Assembly (NCBI GenBank): GCA_949067325.1
Contig: CARTDZ010000004.1
Location: 1 to 41,800 of the forward strand
Direction: 5' to 3'
Source: an uncultured Eubacteriales bacterium
GTDB lineage: Bacteria; Bacillota; Clostridia; Christensenellales; UBA1242
DNA length: 41,800 nucleotides
Positions 22,947-34,500 of the stretch are shown one piece after another. Under the pieces are notes generated by a model that was not told the DNA's origin, made no database searches, and was given only the letters and a program-made list of their open reading frames with translations. Within the stretch, counting starts at the first letter, position 1. Every line of letters begins with the position of its first letter. A program made the position numbers and the translations under genes.

Positions 22947-23738
22947 ATGTTAGAGATTAAAGGCTTGACAAAAAGATATAAAAATTCAGACTTTTATTCA
23001 GTGAAAAATGTGAGTTTCACTGTAAATGACGGTGAAATATTTGGCTTTTTAGGAAAAAATGGTGCAGGAAAGAGTACAACAATCAAGTGTCTTACAGGCA
23101 TAATTCCTTTTGAAGAAGGCTCAATCACGGTTTGCGGTTATGATGTTCAAAAAGAGCCAATCAAGGCCAAGCTCAACATCGGCTATGTACCTGACAACCA
23201 CGCTGTTTATGAAAATCTCACAGGAAGAGAATATGTCAACTACATGGGCAATATTTACAGAGTGCCAAAAAAGGTTATTGATGAACGAATTGAAATTTTC
23301 TGCAATCTTTTCAATCTTTCGCACGCGATTGACAAACAAATCCGCTCTTATTCACACGGAATGAAGCAAAAAATATGTATTATTGCAGCACTTGTGCATA
23401 ATCCAAAGTTCTGGGTGCTTGACGAGCCACTTATGGGTCTTGACCCTCAAAGCACATTTGAAATCAAGGAATACATGAAAACACACAAAAAACTTGGCAA
23501 TTCAGTATTTTTCTCATCACACAATATTGACATGGTTGAAAAACTTTGTGATCGAGTGGCTATCATGAACCACGGTCAGCTGATGGAAATCATTGACGTG
23601 AAAAAGTTTATGGCAGAAAGTGATGTTCCTCTTGAAACATATTTTCTCAATATGACGCGAGAAGAAAAAGCAAAAGTCATCAAATATGATGGCAAAAAGA
23701 AGAAAAAAATAAAAAAGAAGACAAAAATAAGTAAGTAA
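22947..23738 (+). CDS. ABC transporter ATP-binding protein
   Basis: This is a 263-residue ATPase of the ABC-2 exporter type (EcsA/BcrA-like). Walker A is GKNGAGKST (about residues 36-44), the signature is YSHGMKQK (a variant of LSGGQ common in this class), Walker B FWVLDEPLMGLDP, and the switch His is in SSHNIDMV. After the ATPase core comes an unusual lysine-rich tail of about 20 residues (KKKKKIKKK). SD GAGGGG precedes ATG 22947. The partner permease follows 36 bases later, and two giant surface proteins share the operon, so it may power their assembly or export of a linked product; that is inference from context. Confidence 0.93.
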   Translation: MLEIKGLTKRYKNSDFYSVKNVSFTVNDGEIFGFLGKNGAGKSTTIKCLTGIIPFEEGSITVCGYDVQKEPIKAKLNIGYVPDNHAVYENLTGREYVNYMGNIYRVPKKVIDERIEIFCNLFNLSHAIDKQIRSYSHGMKQKICIIAALVHNPKFWVLDEPLMGLDPQSTFEIKEYMKTHKKLGNSVFFSSHNIDMVEKLCDRVAIMNHGQLMEIIDVKKFMAESDVPLETYFLNMTREEKAKVIKYDGKKKKKIKKKTKISK

Positions 23739-23774
23739 AGTGTTTTTTGATAAACAAAGGAGAAAATATTTTTA

Positions 23775-25385
23775 ATGACCCAGTTCTTAACCCTTTTAAA
23801 ACTTGAGTTTATGAACAGGTCTCCCAAAATCAGAGGAGGCAAGGCTTTTCCACGTGTACTTAAGTGGATTATGTCTATCATTGGCATAGGTCTTATAGGC
23901 TTTGTTCTCTTTTACGCTTGCAACAGCATTGTCAAGGTTTTTGTAAATGCAAATCTTTCAAATGAATTTATTATCTATTATGTGCTTATAATAGGCCTTG
24001 TACAATTTCTGTTTGGCTTAAGCCTAACTACAAAAACCCTCTACTTCAACTCTGATGGCGATTTGCTTAAGCTTCCTTTAAGCGGCAGAATGATTTTTCT
24101 CGCAAAAGTGACCTATCTTTTTATCTATGAGCTTATTTTTACCACAGTGCTGTCACTGCCAGTGTTTATTATGTTTGGCATTGCTTCAGGTCAAGGTGTT
24201 ATGTTTTATGTTCTTCTTTTGCCAAACACTTTATTTTTGCCAATAATTCCTTTTCTGTTTGGCCTTCTTTGCTCTGTGCCAGCAATGTATATAGTGTCTT
24301 TTTTAAAAAACAAGTTTGTAGTTATGCTTTTTATTTACGTAATTTGTGTGGCTGCAGGATTTTATGTTTACACTTACGCACTTCAATTTATCATGGATAT
24401 ATTAAACTCTGGCAGTATAAGCGACGTCTTTTCTGATAGCGTCATAGCTTCAATCAAACAATTTGCTACATATTTGCATATTCCAATGCTATTTCGAAAC
24501 AGCCTTCTTCAATATAAGTTCTGGCAAAGTGCGGTGATAAATATTACCATCGTGGCTGTCATGGGTGCGCTCATATTCACTTTCGCAAAAAATACATATT
24601 TAAACCTTCTTCTTGAAAATATAGGCGGCAGTGGACAAGCATTTAAGAAAAAAACAAAGGTTAAGCAAAGAAGTTTAAGCGGGGCGTTGTTCTTTAGAGA
24701 ATTTAAAACAATCTTCCGCTCAGTAAACTATTCTTTTCAATACTTGACAGTTATTTTGACAACTCCGCTCATGGTATATTTTTCAAGCGAGATAGCTTCA
24801 AATATAGGCGTTGAAAAAATAGGTGAGGGCGTTCTGCCAGGAATAGCGGTTTTGGTGCTTATAATGTTCCTCACTATGGGCACATCTTTTGCTGCGACTT
24901 CAATCACTCGCGAAGGAGGAAATTTCTTCCATACAAAGATCATACCAGTATCTTATCGCAAGCAAGTCACAGTCAAATTTTTGCTTTATGTCATTGTGTC
25001 AGTGCCTGCAGTGCTTGTAAGCTGCCTCGTGCTTGCTTTTGCTGGTTTTCTTGGCTATACTCAAGCTCTTATTATAGCTCTTGCAGTCTGCCTCATTGTA
25101 GTGGGAAATATCTGCAGCTCAATCTCTCTTGACCTCAAAAAACCACAATTCATGTTTCTTGACGGCAAAGAAATCACGTCCTCAAACCGCAACATCAATT
25201 CAAGTATAAGCATAGGTTTTCTCATAGCCGTTCTTATGGGCGTGGGCTGCATAGTTATTTCACTTTTTGTTTCTATTCCATCGATTTATCTAGTCCTCTT
25301 CGGATTTGGCGTTCCTTATACAGTATTGGAGCTTTTCAGACTATTCTTTAGGCTTGAAAAGAGATACAGGAATATCGAGGCGTAA
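23775..25385 (+). CDS. ABC-type exporter permease, about 12 membrane segments
   Basis: This is a 536-residue integral membrane protein with about twelve hydrophobic segments in two blocks of about six, separated by a loop at about residues 285-320 (QAFKKKTKVKQRSLSGALFF). The segment FREFKTIFRS before the second block resembles the cytoplasmic coupling region of ABC-2 and EcsB-like permeases. A duplicated six-helix architecture would let a single subunit pair with two ATPase copies. SD AAAGGAG lies upstream of ATG 23775 with a long spacer. Its stop is 2 bases from the start of the BIG2 giant gene, which supports coupling. The transported substrate is unknown. Confidence 0.85.
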   Translation: MTQFLTLLKLEFMNRSPKIRGGKAFPRVLKWIMSIIGIGLIGFVLFYACNSIVKVFVNANLSNEFIIYYVLIIGLVQFLFGLSLTTKTLYFNSDGDLLKLPLSGRMIFLAKVTYLFIYELIFTTVLSLPVFIMFGIASGQGVMFYVLLLPNTLFLPIIPFLFGLLCSVPAMYIVSFLKNKFVVMLFIYVICVAAGFYVYTYALQFIMDILNSGSISDVFSDSVIASIKQFATYLHIPMLFRNSLLQYKFWQSAVINITIVAVMGALIFTFAKNTYLNLLLENIGGSGQAFKKKTKVKQRSLSGALFFREFKTIFRSVNYSFQYLTVILTTPLMVYFSSEIASNIGVEKIGEGVLPGIAVLVLIMFLTMGTSFAATSITREGGNFFHTKIIPVSYRKQVTVKFLLYVIVSVPAVLVSCLVLAFAGFLGYTQALIIALAVCLIVVGNICSSISLDLKKPQFMFLDGKEITSSNRNINSSISIGFLIAVLMGVGCIVISLFVSIPSIYLVLFGFGVPYTVLELFRLFFRLEKRYRNIEA

Positions 25386-25387
25386 CC

Positions 25388-28300
25388 ATGAAGAAACTTT
25401 TGATATTTTTAATGGTGGCAATTCCACTAGTCATAATCTTGATTGTAAACCTAACTGTCAACGCAGTGATAGGTAGTGTTTCTATTTCAGTTGAACGCAT
25501 CGTGCTTGACCAAACAGACATTACGGCCACTATTGATGACTTGGTCACATTAAAAGCAACCATTTATCCAGAAAATGCCACAAACAAAGAGATTTTTTGG
25601 ACTAGTGACAATGAAGAAGTTGCAAAGGTTGACCTTAATGGCAATGTGACATTTGTCGGTTTTGGCAATGGTTACATCACAGCTACCACAGCAGACGGCT
25701 ACAAAACTGCAAGATGCTATTTCTACGTTACAGACACAAAAGTGCACCAAGTCATTCTGTCAGCACCAAATAGTGAACTTCATATTGGCAAAACAATGCA
25801 GCTCACATCACAAGTTCTGCCAGAAGAAGCACTTAATAAGACGGTATATTTCACAAGTGACAATCCACAAATAGCGTCAGTTGACCCAACAGGGCTTGTC
25901 TCAGGCGTGTCTGTAGGCAGAGCAACGATCACGGCAACTACTGCAGACGGAAACTATACAGACTTTGTGACAATCTCAATTATAAATCCTGTCGAAAGAC
26001 TTGAGCTTAACACATTCCAAGCTGTAACTGGCGATAGCACTTATAGAATAGGTTATACAATTTACCCAGAAAATGCTACAAACAAAACAGTTATTTTTGA
26101 AGTCGATGATGAGGATATCGCGCAAGTTCAAGCAGGCGGCGTAGTAACTTTCAAAAAGGCTGGTCAGGTAAATGTAAAACTTACAACAGTTGATGGCGGC
26201 TTTACGCAAACTATGAAAATCATCTATACTGAAGGTTACGCTTATGACTTGACACTTGACTACAATTCTATCAACGCCAAGCTTGGAGACAGTGCAATCT
26301 ATCTTAGCTACACAACAAGACCAAGCAATCTCAAGTCAGAAGTGACCTTTATGTCAGATAATGAAGACGTTGCATATGTGACTGAAACAGGATATCTCTC
26401 ATTCGAGGGCGGCGGCAGCACTATTATTCGCGTAAGGGTGAAGACAAGTGAAGACGCTTACATCGAACAACAAATTTCAGTCTTTGTAGAAAGTCCTGCC
26501 ACTGGAATAGTTATCGATGATGTAACGACAGGCCAAAACACATGGCAGCTTAATCCAAAATCTTATCCAGCAAACTCAACAAATGACAAATTCTTCTACC
26601 ACAGCAATGACACTCATATGGCCGTGGTTGATGAAAATGGACTTGTAACTTTCTTCAAGCCAGGGCAAGTTACTATTTCAATATTTGCAAATGAAGATTT
26701 TGGCAATGTATCAAAAGAAGTCAAAGTTTTCTACACAGGCGGCAGAGCTGAAAGCTTTGATCTCAATTCTAAAGAAATAATAATGCAAAATGGCGATGTT
26801 GCAAGCCTTAACTACACAATTCTTCCTCAAAACACAACTATAAAAGATGTGAAGATTGCAATATCTTCATCAACTAGTGCAAACGCAAATAGCCCATCTG
26901 ACCAAGTTGTTGAAATCTTGCAAGATGGCACAATCATGGCAGTTGGCGGCGGTGAGGCAATTTTGGAAGTGAGCCTTGAACTCTATGACGGCTCAATTGC
27001 AAAATATCAATGCAAAGTCAACGTTGCAAAAGCAGCTCAAGATATTGAAATAATTCTAGACTTAGAACAAGATGAAGAAGGCGTTTATGTGACAAGTGAA
27101 AATGTGCTTGCTTTTTCAGCAAAACTTCTTCCGCTTGATACAACAAACAAAGATATCACTTGGTCTATTGATGAAAAGAGCATGGGTGTCATAAACGGCG
27201 GCGTATTCTCTTTCAATCAAGTTGGCACAGTGACGCTCACTGCAACAAGCCAAGGCATCAGCAAATCAGTGCGCATTCGCTATACAGGTTCCTATCCTGA
27301 AAGTGCAGAAGTTGGCAAGCTTGACGGCAATCAAATTTTGCCAATGCCAAACTCAATCATGTATGGTGACACATTTGAGGTTGCTCTCAAATCAATCTTT
27401 CCATCAAACACTCCAAACAAAAATATAACTCTCAAAGTTACAAACCAAAGCTTGGGCGGCAATGTTCTCGAAATTGACGGCAAAACTGTCAAAGCTATAG
27501 GCGGCGGAAAAGCAACTCTCATGGTTTATGTTTCAACTTGGTTTACATCTTTTGACATAACTGTTGAACGCCTTGCTGAAAGCATAACAGTCACACCAAT
27601 GAATACGCAAACCACAAAATCTCGCGTTGATCTTATGGCAAGCGTGCTTCCAAATGACACGACAGACAAGACTATTGAGTTTGTGGTTGACAATCCAGAA
27701 ATCGCCTATATCGATGGCATGACTTTGGTGTTCAGACAAAACGGAATTGCAACCATAACAGCAACAAGCAGGTCAAATCCTGAGGTAAAAGTAACTTTTA
27801 CAATTCAAAAAGTTGAAAAAGAGCCAACAATAATCAATATAAACACAAGTTCAGCACAAATGCTTAGGGGCGATACAAGCGTGATAGATTGCACTTCAAT
27901 AGAAGGTTTTGCGTCTCAAAGCTTGTCAATCATCTCACAAACTTCAGCAAATGTTGTGACAATCAATGCCAATATCATTTCAGCTTCAGCTCTTGGCAGC
28001 GCAGTGATTGAAGTAAAAGTGTTAAACTCAGCAGGCGAAACCATACTCACAAAACAAATCGCTTTCACGGTTGTAGAACTCGTACAAGACATACTTTTCA
28101 ATGACGAACTTCTTTACAATGACGAATACGTAACCGCAAATGAAGAACTTGAACTTAACTTTACCGTACTTCCTGAAACTGTAGAGAATAAAGAACTCAC
28201 GTTTAAAATTGTTCAAATGTTTACAACAAGCGGCATGGCTGCAAACATAGCTTACATAAATGATGGCAAGATAATATTTACGCAAGCTGGCACAGCTCTT

Positions 28301-31300
28301 CTTCGCGTAACTTCTGCTGATGGAAACAAGACAAAGGACTTTGCTTTGAGATACACTGGCGGCGATGCTATCGACGCACAAATCAATCTCGCTGATGAAG
28401 TTATGCTTGAAGTAGGAGAAAGTGTCAACGTAGAAGTGACAAAATGGATACCAGCCGACACCAAACTCAAAACTTTCAATCTTCGTGCGATCAACAACTT
28501 GAATATCATATCTATCACTGGCAATACAATCACAGCTTTGCAAGGCGGTGAATGTAAGGTTATAGTTGAACTTTCTGGCGGAATTACAAAACAAATTTCA
28601 GTTAAGGTAAGCAAAAAAGTATCAGACATTCAAATAGCCGAAACTCAAATTCTCACTTCAAAATCAAGAGTGACAATAAATGCAACGGCTATTCCAGCAA
28701 ATGCAACAAACAAAACTTTAGCTTTCACACTGAATTCAACAGATATCGCAACAATTGAAGGCAATGAAGTCATTTTCGCCAAAGCAGGCACTGTCGTTGT
28801 TACAATTTCTACAACTGACGGAAGCAATATCTCAAAAACCATAACAATCACAAGCACAATGGGCAAACTCAGTCAAATCGATATCAATGTGACTGAAAAA
28901 GTGATAAACAAAAATGAAACCTTCTCACTTCGCGTAACAAATCTTTATCCTTTTGATGCAGAAGACAGAGAAGTACTCATCTCAATTATTGAAGAAGAAG
29001 GACAAAACGTTGTAGAATACTCAAACAACATTGTAAGAGGCCTAAGTGGTGGAAGTGCAATCATAAGGTTCTATTCAAAATCAAACCCAGAAATCTATGC
29101 TGATTGCAAAATAAAAGTTGTGGTTGACGTCACAGATTTCAATATCAATTTTGACAACACCTTTGACATATATCAACAAGCTCTTTGCACAAGTCGTCAA
29201 GAGGTGAACTTCACAAGCGAAGTTATACCAGCTGACGCTTCAGCGCAAGATATGCAAGTTTTGGTATCAAATCCATCAATTGCAAGCGTAGAAGAAGGCA
29301 AGATAATCTTCAACTCAACAGGAATTGTCACCATAACTTTCAAACTAGGCCAAATTGTCAAACAATTCACATTCAACTACATGGGCAACAATCTCACTCA
29401 GGCAGAACTTGACACAACAGGCTTTAGCGGCAATACCTTAAACCTGATAGCAGGTGACAGCAAACAGCTCAAACTTAAAAGCTTTATTCCAAGTGACAAC
29501 CAAAATGTTGAAATTATGCTTGAAATAATCAGAGAAACTCGAATTGACCCTTCAAAACCTGTAATTTCTTATCAAAACGGCACAATCACAGCCTTAAACG
29601 GCGGAACAGTGACCTTCAGTTTGCGTGCAAATGGTGTAGACCTAAAACAATGGACGGTTGTCGTTACAAGAGATGCTGAAAGCATTGAAGTTGAAAATGA
29701 TACAATCTACATCTCGCAAAACACATATATTTTGAGACCAACAGTATTGCCAAGCGATGCAAATGACAAAACGCTGATCTACACTTCAAGCAATGAAACT
29801 ATAGCTGTTGTAAGAGCAGACGGAACTGTTGAATTTAAACGCATGGGTCGTGTAGAAATCACAATAACGCTAAAAAATATGCCAAGAATAAGCAAAACTG
29901 TCGTTGTAGAATATACAAGAGAACTTAAAGCGATCACCTTCAACGAAGTTCAGTCAGAGCAATATGTTGGCAGTGCAATTTCTCTTATTGTCACTCCATC
30001 GCCAATCAACGCTGAAGATTTTGACTACACTATCTCCGTTTCAAACCCTGACATTGCAACACTTTCAAAATATGTCGACGCTAGTGGAAATATAAGCCAT
30101 ATTCTTCAAGGCAGAAAAATTGGCAGCGTTACAGTGACCGCAACAGCAACTTCAAACTCTGAAATTACAGTTTCAAAAACATTCACCTTTATAAAACAAA
30201 TCACAGACATTTCTTTGACGCTTGACAGGTCAGGCGACAGCAACGGTCTTGTAAACTATCGCGTATTCGGCGACAAGTTTGTCAGAAATGACCGCATAGT
30301 CAACACCTTTGAAATGACTTACAACACAAAGACAAATCCTCAAGACCAGCCAATCGAAAATGGTGACCTTGAATGGTCTTCTTCAGACGAAACTATTGCA
30401 AAAGTTGACCAATATGGCGTAGTATCATTCTTAGGAACTGGTCGCGTAAGAATAACTGTCTCAACAAAGAGAAAGTTTGAAGGTGCAAGCGTTAAGTCAG
30501 ATTATTATGATTTCATTGTTGTAGACGGAATAAATGCCTTCAATGTACAAGAGTACATCTTTGCACATAATCATTTAAACAAACAAAATGAAAATGCAAA
30601 GTCAAGTCAAGGTGCCATTATTCTACACAATGACATCTCATTCGACAACAACGCATTTGCCGATTCTATAGTTTTAACATATAATTTATATGGAAATGGT
30701 CATTCTATCAATATGAACGCCCTCAAAGGCTATCACAAAATGATCATAAAGACAAATGATGTTGTCATTGACGGTGCAGTTTTGACAGGTATAGCTTTCA
30801 GTGAAAACGCTTCGCTTTCAGAACTCGAAGGCAAAGGCTATACGCTCTGGATTGATAGGGCAGAAAATGTGCTTGTTTACAACACAATCATCGAAAATTG
30901 TCATACTTGCGTAAGACTTGATAGTGCTGAGGCGACATTTGATGGCTGTCTTATCAGAAACGCATTCGTAGCAGGCATACTGCTCGCTCGTCACAATGCT
31001 GGAAATGATCCATCTTCAAAAATCTCTGTTTGCACAGTTAAAAATACAAGCATCACACGTTGTCTTCTTGGCTGTATATTCTTTGATGAAGATAAGAGTC
31101 GTGACGTGAGTGGCCAAAGCATAGCTTACATAAAAGAAAATGTGTCGTTGTACAACTGGATCACATTGGAAGAACTTGAAGCTGGCACTGCAAGCTATCT
31201 TCAAAACAGCTTGCCATCTGGGGTTACTGGTTTAATACCACCATCAGAAATAGCAGGCTTGGTGAAAGATGCTGTAAGACAGCAGTTTAGAACCAACTAT

Positions 31301-31558
31301 ATGTATTCATACAATGGCGGCGAATATTATCTGCTCGGTGTACTCAACATCAAGCAAATCACAGCTGTCAACTTCAACAGCAACGGCAAAGTTGATCAGG
31401 GTGGTGCAACAAGAAGATATGCAACTGCAACCTTGAAAGCAAGTTATGCTGTAGTTACACTTGAATGTGAAATCCACTCACTTACAAACACAAATCCATT
31501 TATAAAACCAGGCGACACGCCAGATATTGCAACAATACGACAAAATATAAGATTTTAA
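25388..31558 (+). CDS. Giant surface protein: about 19 BIG2-like domains and a C-terminal beta-helix
   Basis: This is a 2056-residue protein. An N-terminal signal/anchor helix is at about residues 1-30 (LLIFLMVAIPLVIILIVNLTV). From about residue 36 to 1710 come about 19 bacterial Ig-like group 2 modules of 80-95 residues with the classic P.NATNK..... S....A.V...G.V... hallmarks. From the third on they alternate between type A (VTFKKAGQV, ending YTGG) and type B (TIMAVGGGEA, ending VNVAK). Residues about 1711-1985 form a likely right-handed beta-helix (LTYNLYGNGHSINM, VLVYNTIIENCHTCVRLDS), as in pectate-lyase-fold proteins. No C-terminal anchor is seen. It is probably a membrane-tethered stalk with a carbohydrate-active or adhesive tip. 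SD GAGG is seven bases before ATG 25388. Confidence 0.9.
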   Translation: MKKLLIFLMVAIPLVIILIVNLTVNAVIGSVSISVERIVLDQTDITATIDDLVTLKATIYPENATNKEIFWTSDNEEVAKVDLNGNVTFVGFGNGYITATTADGYKTARCYFYVTDTKVHQVILSAPNSELHIGKTMQLTSQVLPEEALNKTVYFTSDNPQIASVDPTGLVSGVSVGRATITATTADGNYTDFVTISIINPVERLELNTFQAVTGDSTYRIGYTIYPENATNKTVIFEVDDEDIAQVQAGGVVTFKKAGQVNVKLTTVDGGFTQTMKIIYTEGYAYDLTLDYNSINAKLGDSAIYLSYTTRPSNLKSEVTFMSDNEDVAYVTETGYLSFEGGGSTIIRVRVKTSEDAYIEQQISVFVESPATGIVIDDVTTGQNTWQLNPKSYPANSTNDKFFYHSNDTHMAVVDENGLVTFFKPGQVTISIFANEDFGNVSKEVKVFYTGGRAESFDLNSKEIIMQNGDVASLNYTILPQNTTIKDVKIAISSSTSANANSPSDQVVEILQDGTIMAVGGGEAILEVSLELYDGSIAKYQCKVNVAKAAQDIEIILDLEQDEEGVYVTSENVLAFSAKLLPLDTTNKDITWSIDEKSMGVINGGVFSFNQVGTVTLTATSQGISKSVRIRYTGSYPESAEVGKLDGNQILPMPNSIMYGDTFEVALKSIFPSNTPNKNITLKVTNQSLGGNVLEIDGKTVKAIGGGKATLMVYVSTWFTSFDITVERLAESITVTPMNTQTTKSRVDLMASVLPNDTTDKTIEFVVDNPEIAYIDGMTLVFRQNGIATITATSRSNPEVKVTFTIQKVEKEPTIININTSSAQMLRGDTSVIDCTSIEGFASQSLSIISQTSANVVTINANIISASALGSAVIEVKVLNSAGETILTKQIAFTVVELVQDILFNDELLYNDEYVTANEELELNFTVLPETVENKELTFKIVQMFTTSGMAANIAYINDGKIIFTQAGTALLRVTSADGNKTKDFALRYTGGDAIDAQINLADEVMLEVGESVNVEVTKWIPADTKLKTFNLRAINNLNIISITGNTITALQGGECKVIVELSGGITKQISVKVSKKVSDIQIAETQILTSKSRVTINATAIPANATNKTLAFTLNSTDIATIEGNEVIFAKAGTVVVTISTTDGSNISKTITITSTMGKLSQIDINVTEKVINKNETFSLRVTNLYPFDAEDREVLISIIEEEGQNVVEYSNNIVRGLSGGSAIIRFYSKSNPEIYADCKIKVVVDVTDFNINFDNTFDIYQQALCTSRQEVNFTSEVIPADASAQDMQVLVSNPSIASVEEGKIIFNSTGIVTITFKLGQIVKQFTFNYMGNNLTQAELDTTGFSGNTLNLIAGDSKQLKLKSFIPSDNQNVEIMLEIIRETRIDPSKPVISYQNGTITALNGGTVTFSLRANGVDLKQWTVVVTRDAESIEVENDTIYISQNTYILRPTVLPSDANDKTLIYTSSNETIAVVRADGTVEFKRMGRVEITITLKNMPRISKTVVVEYTRELKAITFNEVQSEQYVGSAISLIVTPSPINAEDFDYTISVSNPDIATLSKYVDASGNISHILQGRKIGSVTVTATATSNSEITVSKTFTFIKQITDISLTLDRSGDSNGLVNYRVFGDKFVRNDRIVNTFEMTYNTKTNPQDQPIENGDLEWSSSDETIAKVDQYGVVSFLGTGRVRITVSTKRKFEGASVKSDYYDFIVVDGINAFNVQEYIFAHNHLNKQNENAKSSQGAIILHNDISFDNNAFADSIVLTYNLYGNGHSINMNALKGYHKMIIKTNDVVIDGAVLTGIAFSENASLSELEGKGYTLWIDRAENVLVYNTIIENCHTCVRLDSAEATFDGCLIRNAFVAGILLARHNAGNDPSSKISVCTVKNTSITRCLLGCIFFDEDKSRDVSGQSIAYIKENVSLYNWITLEELEAGTASYLQNSLPSGVTGLIPPSEIAGLVKDAVRQQFRTNYMYSYNGGEYYLLGVLNIKQITAVNFNSNGKVDQGGATRRYATATLKASYAVVTLECEIHSLTNTNPFIKPGDTPDIATIRQNIRF

Positions 31559-31570
31559 AAGGAAGGAAGA

Positions 31571-34500
31571 ATGAAAAAATCAAAGCTTTTCATCGCAATT
31601 TTGATTTTAATGCTGCCACTAGTCAGCATCTTCTTCCCAATCCATTTTGCAGAAAAGGAAGTCGCTGACGCAACAATTTCTGGCCTTGCGGCAACACAAT
31701 ATCGCCTTACAGGCAAAATAGGCAGCTCAGTCACTCACTATTTCACTGACGAACGCAATGAAAGCACGCTTGTCGGTGCAAAAGTAAGCAACGAAGGCGG
31801 CACGCACTATTCAATCGTGCCAAATACAGGTGGTACTCTTGGCAAGATAAGCTCAGGCAGCGGTGAAATTGAGTTTACAAGTGATATGATAGCACTTATT
31901 GAAAAAGGTCTTGTCTATGCCTATGCCAGCTTTGACTTTACCTCTTCAAACGGCAACAATCAGTCAAACATCAATATTGTCCTCTCATCTGGCAGCACAG
32001 AAAACACACTTACAACATCAAACACCAAAGGCCAAACAAGGTCTTATACAACACAAGAGTTTAAAGTAGATAAAAATGCAAAAAGTATAAAGTTTGCTTT
32101 CACAACTCTCGAAAAAACTTCTGTCGGCAATTATTCAAGCTTTGTGCTTGCAATGCCAACAATACATTTCTTCACAGTTGCTCAAAATCTAGTTTTTGAA
32201 AACACTGATCAGTTTGTGACTCCAGGTCGCTCAGTGACTTTGAAAGCTTACAATGAAATCACAAATATTACAAGCGTAGCAGGTGATTTCATTTCATATG
32301 CCAAATTGGTTCACAAAGTCAAATTTGACATAATTGAAGGTGGCGATTTTGTAACTATTATTGACAACACACTTTTTGTCAACCAAGAGGTGGCAGATGG
32401 CACAAAAATCAAAATTAAGGCTACAGCCGCTTCAAAACTTAATGGAAAGGTCTTGCAATCAAAAGTTGTTACATTTACTGTAAGCAGCAGCCGTGTCACT
32501 ATCGCAGTGCAAAAAGACTTCAAAAATCCAGCAATGATAACAGGTGAGGGCGATTATATCATCGGTGAAATAGTCTCTCTCAATCTGACCGCCTATGAAG
32601 GCTACCAGTTTGAAGGTTGGTACTTCGGCGATCAATTCAAAAGCAAAAAAACACGTTATACTTTCAAGATAGAAAATGATGTAGACTATTCGCAAATTTA
32701 TGCAAAGTTTATAAAAAACATTTCAATAACTTCTGTTGAAGCACAAAAAGTTTATGACAAAACAGACAACTTGCAATCTTTTGTAGTAAACTTTGATGGC
32801 AAAGAAGAAGAGCATGAACTTTCAATTTCAGGCATAAGCTTCAAGTTTGCGACATCAAATGTTTATACTGGCATTCTTCAATATGATGTAGAAAAACTTG
32901 CCAATATCGCTCTTTTGGGCGAAAATAGCAAGAATTACAACCTCGTAAGCCAAAATATTCCAGAAACTGTAGGCATCATCACTCAAAAGGAAGTTTTAAT
33001 AACTCCTGATGACATAACCGCAGAGTATGGCGACAACTATACTTTGACTTTTGTGTCTTCTGGCATTGTGGAAGGTGATAGCCTTGCAGGATCTCTTGGC
33101 GTAGAGGGTGAAGGAATTGCTGTGGATAGTTATCAAATCAATCTTGGCAACCTTCAAGCTCAAAATCCAAACTATTCATTTAAACTTGCAAACGAAGCAA
33201 CTCTTACAATAGTTCAAAGAGAGCTTGACCTCGAACTCATCGCTGAAGACAAGGTCTATGATGGCAACAACCAAGCAAACGTAACGGCCAAGTTATCAAA
33301 CATCGTCGCAAATGAAGATGTTTCAGTCGCAGTTGAAAATGCGCTCTTCTCTCAAAGCGACGCAGGATTTGGTCTTGCAATTGATCTTACTCTTGACAAT
33401 TTTGTAATTTCAGGCCAAGACAAAGACAACTATTGCATCAAAAATTTTATATCACCTCATGCCAACATAACACAAAAAGAGGTGTTTGTGGCGGCTGACG
33501 CAAAAGAATTTGTATATGGTGACGAAATCGAACTTACTTATAGCGTTGACGGTCTTCTTGCAGGTGATGAACTTGCTGGCAATGTTTCGATTGAAAGTAC
33601 AGACGCTGGACTTTATAATATAGAAAACAACCTTACATCATCAGCCAACTACAAAATAGTATTCAACACTGCCACTTGCCTTATCAAAAAACGTCCAACA
33701 ATACTTACAGTGACAAAAGCTCAAAAAGAGTTCGGTGATGTTGATCCTGTGATTGAATATTCATTTTCAAACCTCATTGAAGGCGACATTTTTGCAGGCA
33801 GTCTTGCACGTGAGGCTGGCGAAATGGTGGGCGAGTATAAAATTACTCAAGGCACACTTTTAAACAAAAACTATCAAATCACAATAAATGAAGAAAGTGC
33901 AGTCTTTTCAATCCTCAAACGACAAATTGCTTTCAACGTTTCTTTTGAAGATAAAGAATATGACGGGACAAACTATGCTCCAGTCACAATAGTGAGCGTA
34001 AATACTCTTGCAACAAACCCAATTACAATAACAATAGATGCACACCTTTCACAAAAAGATGTTGGAAGTGCATCAGTTATAAAAGGTCAAACAACAATTG
34101 TAGGCGACAATCAGGATCAGCATGACATAACTATCAATTACCTGACAGATACAATCCTCATTGCAAAAAGAAAGGTGACCGTTACAATAACTTCAGCTCA
34201 AAGCAAAGTTTACGGCGAAGCTGACCCAGAACTTACTTTTGTTTGCAACAATGTGGTAGAAGGTGAAACACTTGTTGGCTCGCCAAAACGTAACGTTGGA
34301 GAAAGCGCTGGCAACTACTCATTCTATCTTGATACTTTGACAGACGCAAACAATCCAAATTATTCTATTTCTTTAAGTCAAGCCACATTTACAATCCAAA
34401 AAAGACAAATCACTCTTACAACCCAAAACACCACAAAGATTTTTGGTGAGAAAGATCCTGTTTTTATCCCAACTTTGACTGGAGAAGGAACTTTAGCAAA

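Noticed and set aside
28028..28629. Minus-strand open frames of 188 and 125 codons inside the BIG2 giant gene
   Set aside because: They overlap each other and a strong repeat-encoding gene, lack SD sites and arise from biased codon use on the opposite strand.
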